Source: Casimicrobiaceae bacterium
Lineage (GTDB): Bacteria; Pseudomonadota; Gammaproteobacteria; Burkholderiales; Casimicrobiaceae
Assembly (NCBI GenBank): GCA_026646885.1
Contig: JAPKHK010000004.1
Location: 233,410 to 297,409 of the forward strand
Direction of reading: 5' to 3'
Length of the DNA stretch: 64,000 bases
Part shown: piece by piece, positions 1 through 8,719 of the stretch
Layout: each line of letters starts with the position of its first letter
Position numbering within the stretch: position 1 is the stretch's first letter
Translations under genes and position numbers: made by a program
The notes under the pieces: generated by a model
The model's database searches: none
What the model saw: only the letters and a program-made list of their open reading frames with translations
Told to the model about the DNA's origin: nothing

Positions 1-880
1 GCGCGAGCCTCGCGCCGGTCGCCTTGTTCTGCCGTACCGTGGTGTTGTGAAAACGCGCCCGGCCGCGGCTTTTTTGCTCCAGCACCAAAACCAGCACCAC
101 GAAAGCCAAAAGCGCCGCCGACAATTGCGCCGCGGCAATTCGGTCCCCCAGCGAAAACCAGGTGCGATAGATCGCGGTAGTGAAAGTCGGCACTCCGAAA
201 TACGCGACCGTGCCATAGTCCGCCAGCGTTTCCATCAAGGCCAGTGCCGTCCCGGCGACGATGGCCGGACGCGCCAGCGGCAAGGACACGTGGAAAAACG
301 ATCCCCAGGCGGAGAGCCCCAAGCTGCGCGCCGCTTCTAGCATGCCGCCGGCCCGCTCCAGGAAGGCCGTGCGCGCCAGCAGGTAGACGTAGGGGTAGAG
401 CACGGCGGAGAACATCACAATCGCACCGCCCAAGCTGCGCACCTCGGGAAACCAATAGTCGCCTCTCTTCCAAGTCATCCCCTCGCGCAAAGCGGTCTGC
501 ACGGGCCCGACGAATTGCAGCAGGTCGGTATAGGTATAGGCCATGACGTAGGCCGGCACGGCCAGCGGAAGCACCAATGCCCACTCGAAAAAACGCCGGC
601 CGGGGAAGTCGTGCATGGTGACCAGCCAAGCCGGGCCGACACCACACACCATCACCCCCACCCCAACACCAAGGCACAAACCCAGAGTGTTCAACAGAAT
701 CTCCGGGAGCACGGTCGCCCACAAATGCGCCCAAGTTTCGCCGGTACCGCCAGCGAAAAGATTGAGCGCGACGCTGGCGATCGGCAGCGCCAGCACTGCG
801 CCGATCGCCAGAGCCGCCAGCGTCCAAGGCCGAAGCGCAAGGGAGGATCGCCATCGTGGCGATGCCAGGGACGCCCTCAT
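1..880 (-). CDS. fbpB: Fe(III) ABC transporter permease, FbpB-like (3' end outside window)
   Basis: Inner-membrane permease of a ferric-iron uptake ABC transporter. The gene reads leftwards from ATG at 880 and runs off the window edge, so about 293 residues are visible. It has a hydrophobic segment near residues 20-43, further membrane spans, and a binding-protein-dependent transport fold. The EAA-like loop around 'EAARSLGLSAWGSFFHVSLP' is the contact site for the ATPase. The family has two such permease halves and about 500 residues, so the rest should lie to the left, probably with the iron-binding protein gene. It is divergent from the fbpC ATPase at 1181. A Fur-like box sits 30 bp upstream of its start, which supports iron as the substrate. 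Function is inferred from family resemblance and context. Confidence 0.85.
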   Translation of the reverse strand, partial: MRASLASPRWRSSLALRPWTLAALAIGAVLALPIASVALNLFAGGTGETWAHLWATVLPEILLNTLGLCLGVGVGVMVCGVGPAWLVTMHDFPGRRFFEWALVLPLAVPAYVMAYTYTDLLQFVGPVQTALREGMTWKRGDYWFPEVRSLGGAIVMFSAVLYPYVYLLARTAFLERAGGMLEAARSLGLSAWGSFFHVSLPLARPAIVAGTALALMETLADYGTVAYFGVPTFTTAIYRTWFSLGDRIAAAQLSAALLAFVVLVLVLEQKSRGRARFHNTTVRQNKATGARLA

Positions 881-909
881 GGAAGGGTGCGCGCGCGCGT
901 GATCTCAGC

Positions 910-928
910 CATAATGAGAATTGTAATC
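910..928. promoter_or_regulatory. Fur-like operator
   Basis: The 19 bp cataatgagaattgtaatc match the classical Fur consensus GATAATGATAATCATTATC at 14 of 19 positions by eye. The site lies 30 bp upstream of the fbpB-like start and 250 bp upstream of fbpC, between two divergent iron-transport genes. The remaining intergenic sequence (929-1180) holds GC-rich hairpin-prone sequence but nothing I can name. Confidence 0.55.
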
Positions 929-1180
929 GATCGCGCAATCATCCTAGAAACCTCAGTTGGGCACGCCCGATGGTGCCTTTGGCCGGGTGCATGGCGCGAA
1001 GCGACGACGCGGAATAGCCATTCTATTCAAGGAGGAGCGACAAAGCCAGGCGCCCGGACAAAGGCGCCAGCGGGTGTGCAGCGTGCTCACCCAAGAGGTG
1101 ATGACCCAGACTCACCCGCAGACTTTGTCCAGCCTGACTGAAACTGAATAGGCGAGCGGTCAACTGAGGTTTTTAGGATC

Positions 1181-2263
1181 ATGCTTGAGCTTTCCCACCT
1201 GCACCTGGCCTATGGCGCCACCCCTGTCGTCGATGATCTGAGCCTGCATCTGGAACCCGGCGCGATCGGCTGTCTGCTGGGTCCATCGGGTTGCGGCAAA
1301 ACCACCGTACTGCGTGCCATCGCGGGCTTCGAGCCGGTGCTGGCGGGAGAAATCCGCATCGGCAATGAAGTGGTCGGCCGAGTGGGTTGGCAGCTTGCAC
1401 CGGAAGCGCGGCGGGTGGGCATGGTGTTTCAGGACTACGCGCTTTTCCCGCATTTAGACGTTGCCGCCAATATCAGTTTCGGCTTGCGCGCGCTTGACAC
1501 CGCCGAACGAACTCGCCGCGTCGATGATCTTTTGGTACGTGTGGGCTTGCCCGGAGCCGGCGGCAAATACCCGCACGAGCTGTCCGGCGGACAGCAGCAG
1601 CGCGTCGCCCTGGCACGCGCGCTGGCGCCGCAGCCGCAGCTGCTGCTGCTCGATGAACCCTTTTCCAACCTCGACGTGGATTTGCGCGAGCGACTCTCGC
1701 TGGAGGTGCGCGAAATCATCAAGGCCGCGGGCATCACCGCGGTGCTGGTAACCCACGACCAGCATGAAGCGTTTGCGGTGGCCGATGTCATCGGCATCAT
1801 GCACGAAGGTCGCATTCAGCAATGGGACACGCCCTATAACCTCTATCACCGCCCGGACAATCGCTTCGTCGCCGATTTCGTTGGTCAAGGCGTGTTTCTA
1901 CCGGGCGTCGTATTGAACCCACGCGAAGTTTCGATCGAGCTGGGTCAACTCGCCGGACGCATACCCACGGATTGCAGCGCAGGTTGCGCGCGCTGCGGCA
2001 AGAGCTGCCGGGTGTCGGTGCTACTGCGCCCGGATGACGTGGTGCATGACGACGCTTCGTCCATCCAAGCGGAAGTTGTCGCCAAGGCGTTTCGGGGTGC
2101 CGAGTTTCTCTATACCCTCGAACTGGCGAGTGGGCAGCGCGTGCTTTCACTGGTTCCCAGCCATCACAACCACGCCATCGGCGAAAAGATCGGGATCAAG
2201 CTCGATGTCGATCACGTGGTGGTGTTTCGCAATGCCGCCGCGGAGCAACACTCGCGTCCCTAG
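1181..2263 (+). CDS. fbpC: Fe(III) ABC transporter ATP-binding protein, FbpC-like
   Basis: Cytoplasmic ATPase subunit (360 aa) energising the FbpB permease. Visible motifs are Walker A GPSGCGKTT (about residues 34-42), signature LSGGQQQR (about 134-141), Walker B LLLLDEP (about 155-161) and the H-loop VTHDQ. The ATG at 1181 is preceded by an AGGA-type ribosome site. The C-terminal regulatory region contains an unusual cysteine cluster, C265-x3-C269-x2-C272-x3-C276, that could hold a metal or Fe-S centre; that is speculation. It is divergent from the permease gene rather than in line with it, with a Fur-like site between. A generic polyamine/sulfate-type ATPase is the alternative; the context favours iron. 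Confidence 0.85.
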   Translation: MLELSHLHLAYGATPVVDDLSLHLEPGAIGCLLGPSGCGKTTVLRAIAGFEPVLAGEIRIGNEVVGRVGWQLAPEARRVGMVFQDYALFPHLDVAANISFGLRALDTAERTRRVDDLLVRVGLPGAGGKYPHELSGGQQQRVALARALAPQPQLLLLDEPFSNLDVDLRERLSLEVREIIKAAGITAVLVTHDQHEAFAVADVIGIMHEGRIQQWDTPYNLYHRPDNRFVADFVGQGVFLPGVVLNPREVSIELGQLAGRIPTDCSAGCARCGKSCRVSVLLRPDDVVHDDASSIQAEVVAKAFRGAEFLYTLELASGQRVLSLVPSHHNHAIGEKIGIKLDVDHVVVFRNAAAEQHSRP

Positions 2264-2346
2264 CGGCACCTGCCGAGCCATCAGGCGGCGGGCCCGGCCT
2301 GCCGTTCGCGTTCAGCGGAACGCCCGAAGCCTCACGCCTTGTCGGC

Positions 2347-2556
2347 TCAAGCGGGCTGCGCCTCGAAGCCTGCTTTGGTGATAGCCGAGGCGATGCGCTC
2401 GGCGTTGACCTGGCTCGGATCGAACTCCACTTCGGCACCACCCGGCTGCAGCGTCACGGTTGCTTCATTCACTCCCGGCAGCGCCTTGATCACGCGCGTG
2501 ACGCTGCTGGCGCATCCGCCGCAGGTCATACCTTGCACCACAAATTTTTGACGCAT
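2347..2556 (-). CDS. copZ: CopZ-like copper chaperone (heavy-metal-associated domain)
   Basis: A 69-residue single HMA-domain protein with the Cu(I)-binding motif GMTCGGC (C at about 12 and 15). It should carry Cu(I) to the CopA ATPase encoded immediately upstream. The ATG at 2556 follows the ribosome site GAGAGGTGG, which overlaps the copA stop; the gap to copA is 10 bp, so the two are co-transcribed. A longer reading from 2607 would lie inside copA and is unlikely. Mercury-binding MerP-like proteins share the fold, but the copA linkage argues for copper. Confidence 0.88.
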   Translation of the reverse strand: MRQKFVVQGMTCGGCASSVTRVIKALPGVNEATVTLQPGGAEVEFDPSQVNAERIASAITKAGFEAQPA

Positions 2557-2566
2557 CGTCCACCTC

Positions 2567-4759
2567 TCAAATTGCCGGCGGCCTCCAGCGCTTGAGCAGC
2601 AAGGCACTGGTGACCACCGATACGGAACTCATCGCCATCGCCCCCCCCGCAAGCCCCGGACTGAGGTAGCCCAAGGCCGCGAGCGGAATGCCCAGGACAT
2701 TGTAGACAAAGGCAAAGAACAGATTCTGCCAAATCTTGCGTACGGTGGCACGGGACAGCGACATCGCCGCCAGCACCCCGGCAAGCTCGTTGCGCAGCAA
2801 GGTGACGTCCGCCGTTTCCAAGGCACTGCCGGAGCCCGCGCCCATGGCGAAACTCACATCGGCCTGGGCCAGCGCCGGCGCATCATTGATGCCATCGCCC
2901 ACCATGCCGACTCGCAGGCTCTGAGCCTGCCAGTTCTTGATGGCTTCAGCTTTGTCCTGCGGCAAGAGCCCGGCACGGAATTCGGTGACCCCGGCACTCT
3001 GGGCGATCGCCGCCGCCGTAGCCGCATGGTCCCCGGTGAGCATGACCACCCGTGTTCCCTGGCGCTGCAACGCGGCAACCGCCTGCACGACCCCAGGTCG
3101 CAAGGAGTCGGCCAAGGTGAGCCAACCCAAGAGTTGCGCGTCGCGGGTTACACCCACCACGGTTTGCCCCGCCTTGAACCACAGGTCGAGCACGCCAGAG
3201 TCGAACTCGGTGCCGCTGGCGCTCAAGAACTGCGCCGACCCCAGGCGCAGCGTTGCCTCCCCGTCCTTGGCGGTGACGCCGAGGCCGGGCAGGGTTGTGA
3301 ATTCGTGTAGCACGCTGGGCACCAAGCCCTGGCGGCGTGCTTCTTCCAATATGGCGCGAGCCAGGGGATGCACCGTACCCTGCTCCAGACCCGCGGCCGC
3401 CTGCAAAAGTGATTCAGTCGTCTCGCCCGCCGCAGGGAAAACCCCGGTGACGCGTGGCGCACCTTCGGTCAAGGTGCCGGTTTTGTCCACGACCAGCACG
3501 TCCAAGTGCTGCGCATGTTCCAGGGCAGCGGCGTTTTTGATCAGAATACCGCTCTGGGCGCCGCGTCCCACACCGACCATCAGCGCCGTGGGCGTGGCCA
3601 GACCCAGCGCACAGGGGCAGGCGATCACCAGCACCGCGACGCCGTGCATGAGGCCGGTGGCAAAAGTTCCGGTCCACCACCAGGTGACGAGCCAAGTCAG
3701 GGCGGCAATCGCCAACACCACCGGCACAAAAACCGCCGCGACGCGATCGACCAGGCGCTGCACCGGCGCTTTCGAACCCTGCGCCGCAGCCACCATACGG
3801 ACGATTCCGGCGAGCAAGGTTGCGCTCCCCACCGCCGTCGCCACACAACGCAACTGTCCGGCGTGATTGAGCGTCCCCGCGAAAACCTTTGCCCCGGGCG
3901 CCTTTTCGACGGGCAGGCTCTCGCCGGTGAGCATCGATTCGTCGATGCTGGACTCGCCTTCACGCACCCTGCCGTCGATGGGCACCACATCCCCGCCGCG
4001 AACCAGGAAAACTTCGCCCGGCGACACCTGGGCGACGGGCACCTCTTCGACCACCCCGTCGCGCTCGCGCTGCACCGTGGCCGGTTGCAGGCGCATCAAG
4101 CTCGCCAGCGCTTCGGCGGTGCGGGCACGGGCACGCGCTTCGAGCATCTTGCCAAGCAGCACCAGTGTAATGATGGTGGCACTGGCCTCGAAATACAGCT
4201 GCCCGGCCAGCGCTTCAGCCCGCCAGGCATAGAGACTGAAGCCATAGGCCACCGAGGTGCCCAGCGCCACCAGCACATCCATGTTGGCGCTGCCGCCTTT
4301 CAAGCTCTTCCAGGCACCCGCATAAAAACGTCGCCCCGCCCAGAACTGCACCGGCGTGGCTAGTACGAACTGTAGCCAAGCCGGCAGCATCCACTCGTGG
4401 CGCCCCAGCGCCATGCCCACCATGGGGAGCAGTAAAGGCAAGGTCAGCGCGGCGCTGATCCAAAACTCGGTTAGCGCCAAGCCCTCACGGCTGGCATCGG
4501 CGGGCTCGAGCGATGCGGCATCGGCGGCCATCGGGCTCGCCCCGTAACCGGTATCGCGGATGACTTCTAGGATGGCATCGACGTTGGTTTGCCTCGGATC
4601 GAAAGTGACGCGGGCGGTTTCCGTGGCAAGATTGACCGCGGCCTCGACACCTTCCTGGCGGTTCAGAACTTTTTCGATGCGTGCCGAACAGGCGGCACAG
4701 GTCATGCCGGTAATACGCAAATCCACCGTGCCGCTTCGGTCGTTGCCGCCTTCCGCCAA
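2567..4759 (-). CDS. copA: Cu(+)-exporting P1B-type ATPase CopA
   Basis: Inner-membrane ATPase (730 aa) that pumps Cu(I) from the cytoplasm. It has one N-terminal HMA domain (GMTCAAC, C21/C24), the membrane CPC motif in [13 protein letters not shown] (about residue 380), the phosphorylation loop DKTGTLT (D about 423), the HP motif TVHPLA and the hinge [10 protein letters not shown] (about 621). The YN and MxxSS residues of the last two helices (YNVLG, AMSSVSVV) mark the Cu(I) subclass. The start chosen is TTG at 4759, with GAGG seven bases upstream; a GTG at 'VDLRITG' is an alternative. It lies 108 bp downstream of lysS. A short dyad ACCC-N7-GGGT near 4813-4828 could be a MerR/CueR-type element, but spacing to a promoter is not convincing. 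Confidence 0.93.
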   Translation of the reverse strand: MAEGGNDRSGTVDLRITGMTCAACSARIEKVLNRQEGVEAAVNLATETARVTFDPRQTNVDAILEVIRDTGYGASPMAADAASLEPADASREGLALTEFWISAALTLPLLLPMVGMALGRHEWMLPAWLQFVLATPVQFWAGRRFYAGAWKSLKGGSANMDVLVALGTSVAYGFSLYAWRAEALAGQLYFEASATIITLVLLGKMLEARARARTAEALASLMRLQPATVQRERDGVVEEVPVAQVSPGEVFLVRGGDVVPIDGRVREGESSIDESMLTGESLPVEKAPGAKVFAGTLNHAGQLRCVATAVGSATLLAGIVRMVAAAQGSKAPVQRLVDRVAAVFVPVVLAIAALTWLVTWWWTGTFATGLMHGVAVLVIACPCALGLATPTALMVGVGRGAQSGILIKNAAALEHAQHLDVLVVDKTGTLTEGAPRVTGVFPAAGETTESLLQAAAGLEQGTVHPLARAILEEARRQGLVPSVLHEFTTLPGLGVTAKDGEATLRLGSAQFLSASGTEFDSGVLDLWFKAGQTVVGVTRDAQLLGWLTLADSLRPGVVQAVAALQRQGTRVVMLTGDHAATAAAIAQSAGVTEFRAGLLPQDKAEAIKNWQAQSLRVGMVGDGINDAPALAQADVSFAMGAGSGSALETADVTLLRNELAGVLAAMSLSRATVRKIWQNLFFAFVYNVLGIPLAALGYLSPGLAGGAMAMSSVSVVTSALLLKRWRPPAI

Positions 4760-4867
4760 GGGTTCGCCTCGCTGCGCCTTGAATTACTCGTCACTCAAAC
4801 ATTGGGACGATTCTACCCCGTGCAAGGGTCGCAGATTCGTTCAGGTCCAACTCAACTGCGGTGCCGC

Positions 4868-6379
4868 TCAAGCCTCGGTGCGCCGCAGCTGCGGAAACAG
4901 AATCACATCCCGAATCGAGGGACTGTCGGTCAGCAGCATCACCAGCCGATCGACGCCGATCCCCTCCCCGGCAGTGGGGGGTAGACCGTATTCCAGGGCG
5001 CGAATGTAATCGGCGTCGTAATGCATGGCCTCGGCGTCGCCGGCTTCCTTTTGTCGCGCTTGCTCCATGAAACGCGCCGCCTGGTCCTCGGGGTCGTTTA
5101 GCTCGGAAAAACCGTTGGCCATTTCGCGTCCGGTGACGAAAAGCTCGAAGCGGTCGGTGATGGCCGGATTGGCGTCATTGCGCCGCGCCAGGGGAGAGAC
5201 CTCCTCGGGATAATCGACGATGAAGGTGGGCTCGAAGAGTTGCTCCTCGGTCGTTTCTTCGAAGAACAAGAGTTGTAACTCGCCCAGCGTGGCACCGTGC
5301 TTGATATCGACCTTGCGCGCGGCGAGCTGGCCGATGAGAAAGCCGGCGTCATGGAGCTGCTGCAAGGTCCATTGCGGATGGTATTTCGCGATCGCCTGCG
5401 GCATGGTCAGGCGATCGAAGGGCTTCGCCAGATCCATGCTGCGGCCTTGATAGGTGACCACGCTGCTTCCCAGCACCTTTTGCGCCAGTTCGCGGAACAA
5501 GGTTTCGGTGAGATCCATGAGGTAATGGAAGTCCCGGTAGGCCTCGTAGAATTCGATCATGGTGAATTCCGGGTTGTGGCGCGTGGAAATACCTTCGTTC
5601 CGGAAATTGCGGTTGATCTCGAAAACCTTCTCCAGGCCACCGACCACCAGGCGTTTGAGATAAAGCTCCGGCGCGATGCGCAAATAGAGCTGCATGTCCA
5701 AGGCATTGTGGTGGGTGACGAAAGGTCGCGCCGCGGCACCACCCGGAATCGGATGCATCATCGGCGTTTCGACTTCAAGATAGCCGCGCTCCACGAAAAA
5801 CTCGCGGATGCCTTGCAGGATCTGCGAACGGGCGCGAAAGACGCGCTGCGCCTCGGGGTTGGTGATGAGATCGAGATAACGCTGGCGATACTTTTGCTCG
5901 GTGTCGGTCAGGCCGTGGAATTTCTCAGGCAGTGGACGCAGCGCCTTGGTCAGAAGGCGGATCCGAGTGACATGGACCGTCAGTTCGCCGGTACGCGTTT
6001 TAAAGAGATGCCCTTGGGCGCCCAGGATGTCACCCAAGTCGTAATGTTTGAACGCTTCGTAGGCTTCCTCGCCCACGGCATCCTTGGCGACATACACTTG
6101 CAGGCGTCCGCTCACGTCTTGCAGCGTGGCGAAACTCGCCTTGCCCATCAGCCGCTTGAGCATCATGCGCCCGGCAATCGCCACCACGGTCTTCTCCGCC
6201 TCCAGCACCGCGGCTTCCTTGCCGCCGTGGCTGGCATGGAGATCTCCCGCCAGAGCATCGCGCCGAAAATCGTTGGGAAAAGCGTTGCCCCGTTCGCGCA
6301 GGGCGCCGAGCTTGGCGCGACGCTCGGCGATGATCTGGTTTTCGTCGAGCACGGCGGGTGGCGTGTGGGCGTCGGTCAT
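4868..6379 (-). CDS. lysS: Lysyl-tRNA synthetase, class II
   Basis: Charges tRNA-Lys in the cytoplasm. The protein is 503 aa, the usual class II LysRS length. It has an N-terminal OB-fold anticodon-binding domain, the motif 2 core [20 protein letters not shown] and motif 3 [13 protein letters not shown] near the C-terminus. It follows prfB by 31 bp on the same strand, the conserved prfB-lysS pair of proteobacteria. Nothing looks damaged. Confidence 0.97.
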   Translation of the reverse strand: MTDAHTPPAVLDENQIIAERRAKLGALRERGNAFPNDFRRDALAGDLHASHGGKEAAVLEAEKTVVAIAGRMMLKRLMGKASFATLQDVSGRLQVYVAKDAVGEEAYEAFKHYDLGDILGAQGHLFKTRTGELTVHVTRIRLLTKALRPLPEKFHGLTDTEQKYRQRYLDLITNPEAQRVFRARSQILQGIREFFVERGYLEVETPMMHPIPGGAAARPFVTHHNALDMQLYLRIAPELYLKRLVVGGLEKVFEINRNFRNEGISTRHNPEFTMIEFYEAYRDFHYLMDLTETLFRELAQKVLGSSVVTYQGRSMDLAKPFDRLTMPQAIAKYHPQWTLQQLHDAGFLIGQLAARKVDIKHGATLGELQLLFFEETTEEQLFEPTFIVDYPEEVSPLARRNDANPAITDRFELFVTGREMANGFSELNDPEDQAARFMEQARQKEAGDAEAMHYDADYIRALEYGLPPTAGEGIGVDRLVMLLTDSPSIRDVILFPQLRRTEA

Positions 6380-6410
6380 GGGAATTCCGGGAAGAAGAGG
6401 TGGGGGCGGA

Positions 6411-7515
6411 TCAAACGCCTTGTTTCAGGCTGGCGGCAATGAAATCGTCGAGGTCGCCATCGAGCACGGCCTGGGTGTTGCCGACTTCGTAATTGGTGCG
6501 CAGGTCTTTGATGCGCGACTGATCGAGCACATAGGAGCGAATCTGGTGGCCCCAGCCGATGTCGGTCTTGGAGTCTTCGATCTTCTGCTGCTCGGCCTGG
6601 CGCTTGCGCAGCTCCAGCTCATAGAGGCGCGACTTCAACATCGCCATCGCCTCCGCACGGTTGCGATGCTGTGAGCGGTCGTTCTGGCATTGCACGACGA
6701 TGTTGGTGGGCAAGTGCGTGATGCGCACCGCCGAATCGGTCTTGTTGATGTGCTGGCCGCCCGCGCCCGAGGCGCGGAAGGTGTCGATGCGCAAATCCGC
6801 AGGGTTAATATCGACTTCGATGGAGTCGTCGACTTCGGGGTAAGCGAAAACGCTGGCAAAGGAGGTGTGGCGCCGCGCGTTGGAATCGAAGGGTGATTTG
6901 CGCACGAGCCTGTGGACGCCCGTCTCCGTACGCAAATAACCATAAGCATAGTCGCCATTGACCTTGACCGAGGCACTCTTTATGCCGGCAACTTCGCCAG
7001 GCGATTCCTCGAGGATCTCGGTTACCCAACCGCGGCGTTCGCAATAACGCAAATACATGCGTAACAGCATCGAGGCCCAATCCTGGGCTTCAGTGCCCCC
7101 GCTACCCGCCTGGATGTCGATGAAGCACGGGCTCGGGTCCATGGGGTTGCTGAACATGCGGCGGAACTCCATGTCTTCCACGCGCTTTTGCAATCCCGCC
7201 ACATCGGCTTGCACCGCCAACAAGGTATCGTCGTCGGACTCCGCCCGGGCCAATTCAAAAAGTCCGTCCGAATCATCGAGCCCCGACTCCACGGTGTCGA
7301 TCTGTGTGACTACGGCTTCGAGGGCCTTCTTCTCTTTGCCCAATTCCTGGGCTCGCGCGGCCTCATTCCAGACGCCGGGATCCTCGAGTTCGCGATTGAC
7401 GACGTCTAGGCGCTCGTGCTTGGTCTCGTAGTCAAAGATACCTCCGCAGTTCGCCGCAGCGCCGGCGCAGGTCGGCGAGGGTGTTGGCGATGAGGTTGAC
7501 TTGTTCGGCTTCCAT
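6411..7515 (-). CDS. prfB: Peptide chain release factor 2 (programmed +1 frameshift)
   Basis: Recognises UGA and UAA and triggers peptide release. Translation starts at ATG 7515 and reads 27 codons, then meets an in-frame UGA at 7432-7434. A +1 shift there enters the main frame (from 7433) to the stop at 6411, giving about 367 aa, the normal RF2 length. The UGA/UAA-specificity tripeptide SPF is present in RKSPFDSN and the catalytic GGQ in [11 protein letters not shown]. Reading only the main frame would begin at an internal ATG (7343) and lose the N-terminal domain. It is upstream of lysS. Confidence 0.95.
7431..7443 (-). promoter_or_regulatory. prfB autoregulatory +1 frameshift site
   Basis: On the minus strand the sequence reads AGGTATCTTTGAC: a Shine-Dalgarno-like AGG three bases before CTT, then UGA C. 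This is the conserved RF2 slip site. When RF2 is scarce, the ribosome shifts +1 on CUU and makes more RF2. Confidence 0.93.
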
Positions 7516-7672
7516 GTTCCTGCGCGCTCCTACGGGGGATAGTTAACTGTGTATTATACGCGAGACGCCTCCGGAGCTGGCCCCCAAATCCAGCAAAAAC
7601 AGCCACTTCGTCCTGGCAGTACCCTGTTGTTCTTGCTAGAATTGCCGCACTTTGTCAAACCTCAAGCCACTC

Positions 7673-8719
7673 ATGACCGGATTCGCAGCTTTCCTGCTTA
7701 CGCGTTGGAGGCGTCTGGGCTCCGCGCTCCTCTCTCTCGCCTTGGCGTTGTTGCCTGCGACCCCGGCCACCGGGCAGGATCTTCAGGACGTCAACAAGCT
7801 GATCAAGCAAGGAAATCACCCGCAGGCATTGGACAAGCTGAACACCTATCTCGCGGGGAAACCGAAAGATCCGCTGGCTCGTTTTCTCAAGGGCGTGGTG
7901 CTCACCGAACAAGGCAAGACCAACGAAGCGATCAGCCTCTTTCAGGCTCTGACCGAGGAATACCCAGAGCTCCCTGAACCATACAACAACCTTGCGGTGC
8001 TCTATGCTGCCAAGGGCCAGTACGAAAAAGCCAAGGTTTCCCTGGAAATGGCCATCCAGACTCACCCCAGCTATGCCACGGCGCATGAAAACCTCGGCGA
8101 TATCTACGCCAAGATGGCAAGTGTCGCCTACGACAAGGCCTTGCAACTCGACAAATCGAATAAGTCAGCCGAGACCAAACTCTCCCTGATCCGTGACATG
8201 TTTCCCAATGGCAAAACCAGCGGTACCCGCAGCAATTCGGCTAGAGTCGCGGCGGCCGCTCCGCCCGCCAAGGAGCCGGCACCGCCTGCGGCAGTTGTTG
8301 CCCCTGTGGCGCAGGTGGCCACAGCGCCCACCGTCGTCGCGGCACCCGCCCACAGTGCCAAACCAGTGCCCACCCCGGATGAATCCGACGCCATCATCGC
8401 CACCATTGAATCCTGGGCCAAGGCATGGTCGAACCGGGAAGTCGAGACCTATCTCTCGTTCTACGCGATAGGCTATCACCCGCCTGGGCTGACCCACGAC
8501 GCCTGGAAGGCCCAAAGGCGTGAACGTATCCTCGCACCCAAGCAGATCAGCGTAAGCATCCTGAGCCCGAAGGTCACAGCAATCGATGCGACGCACGCTC
8601 GCCTCAATTTTCGCCAGGCTTACCGGTCTGACCGCCTCAGCACCGTCTCCAGCAAGACGCTGCTGCTCGAGAAGCAAAGCGGCCAGTGGCGCATTGCGCA
8701 GGAGCAATCCGGCAAGTGA
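7673..8719 (+). CDS. Exported TPR protein with C-terminal NTF2-like domain
   Basis: A 348-residue protein with a signal peptide (hydrophobic stretch in LGSALLSLALALLPATPATG). Several tetratricopeptide repeats follow (about residues 25-150), then an Ala/Pro-rich linker (about 185-235), and a C-terminal domain of about 100 residues starting near 'IATIESWAKAWSNREVETYL' that resembles the NTF2/SnoaL-like fold. The same domain type ends the next protein, an L,D-transpeptidase, whose GTG start overlaps this stop (GTGA), so the two act together, probably in periplasmic peptidoglycan work. I chose ATG 7673; a TTG at 7652 in the same frame is possible. An extended -10 (TGCTAGAAT) lies just upstream near 7636-7644. 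The precise function is unknown. Confidence 0.75.
   Translation: MTGFAAFLLTRWRRLGSALLSLALALLPATPATGQDLQDVNKLIKQGNHPQALDKLNTYLAGKPKDPLARFLKGVVLTEQGKTNEAISLFQALTEEYPELPEPYNNLAVLYAAKGQYEKAKVSLEMAIQTHPSYATAHENLGDIYAKMASVAYDKALQLDKSNKSAETKLSLIRDMFPNGKTSGTRSNSARVAAAAPPAKEPAPPAAVVAPVAQVATAPTVVAAPAHSAKPVPTPDESDAIIATIESWAKAWSNREVETYLSFYAIGYHPPGLTHDAWKAQRRERILAPKQISVSILSPKVTAIDATHARLNFRQAYRSDRLSTVSSKTLLLEKQSGQWRIAQEQSGK

Noticed and set aside
2301..2330. Hairpin GCGTTC-AGCG-GAACGC between fbpC and copZ as a terminator
   Set aside because: Stem is only six base pairs and no T tract follows on either strand.
4813..4828. ACCC-N7-GGGT dyad upstream of copA as a CueR operator
   Set aside because: The dyad is short and no -35/-10 pair with the 19-bp spacing needed by MerR-type activators could be placed around it.
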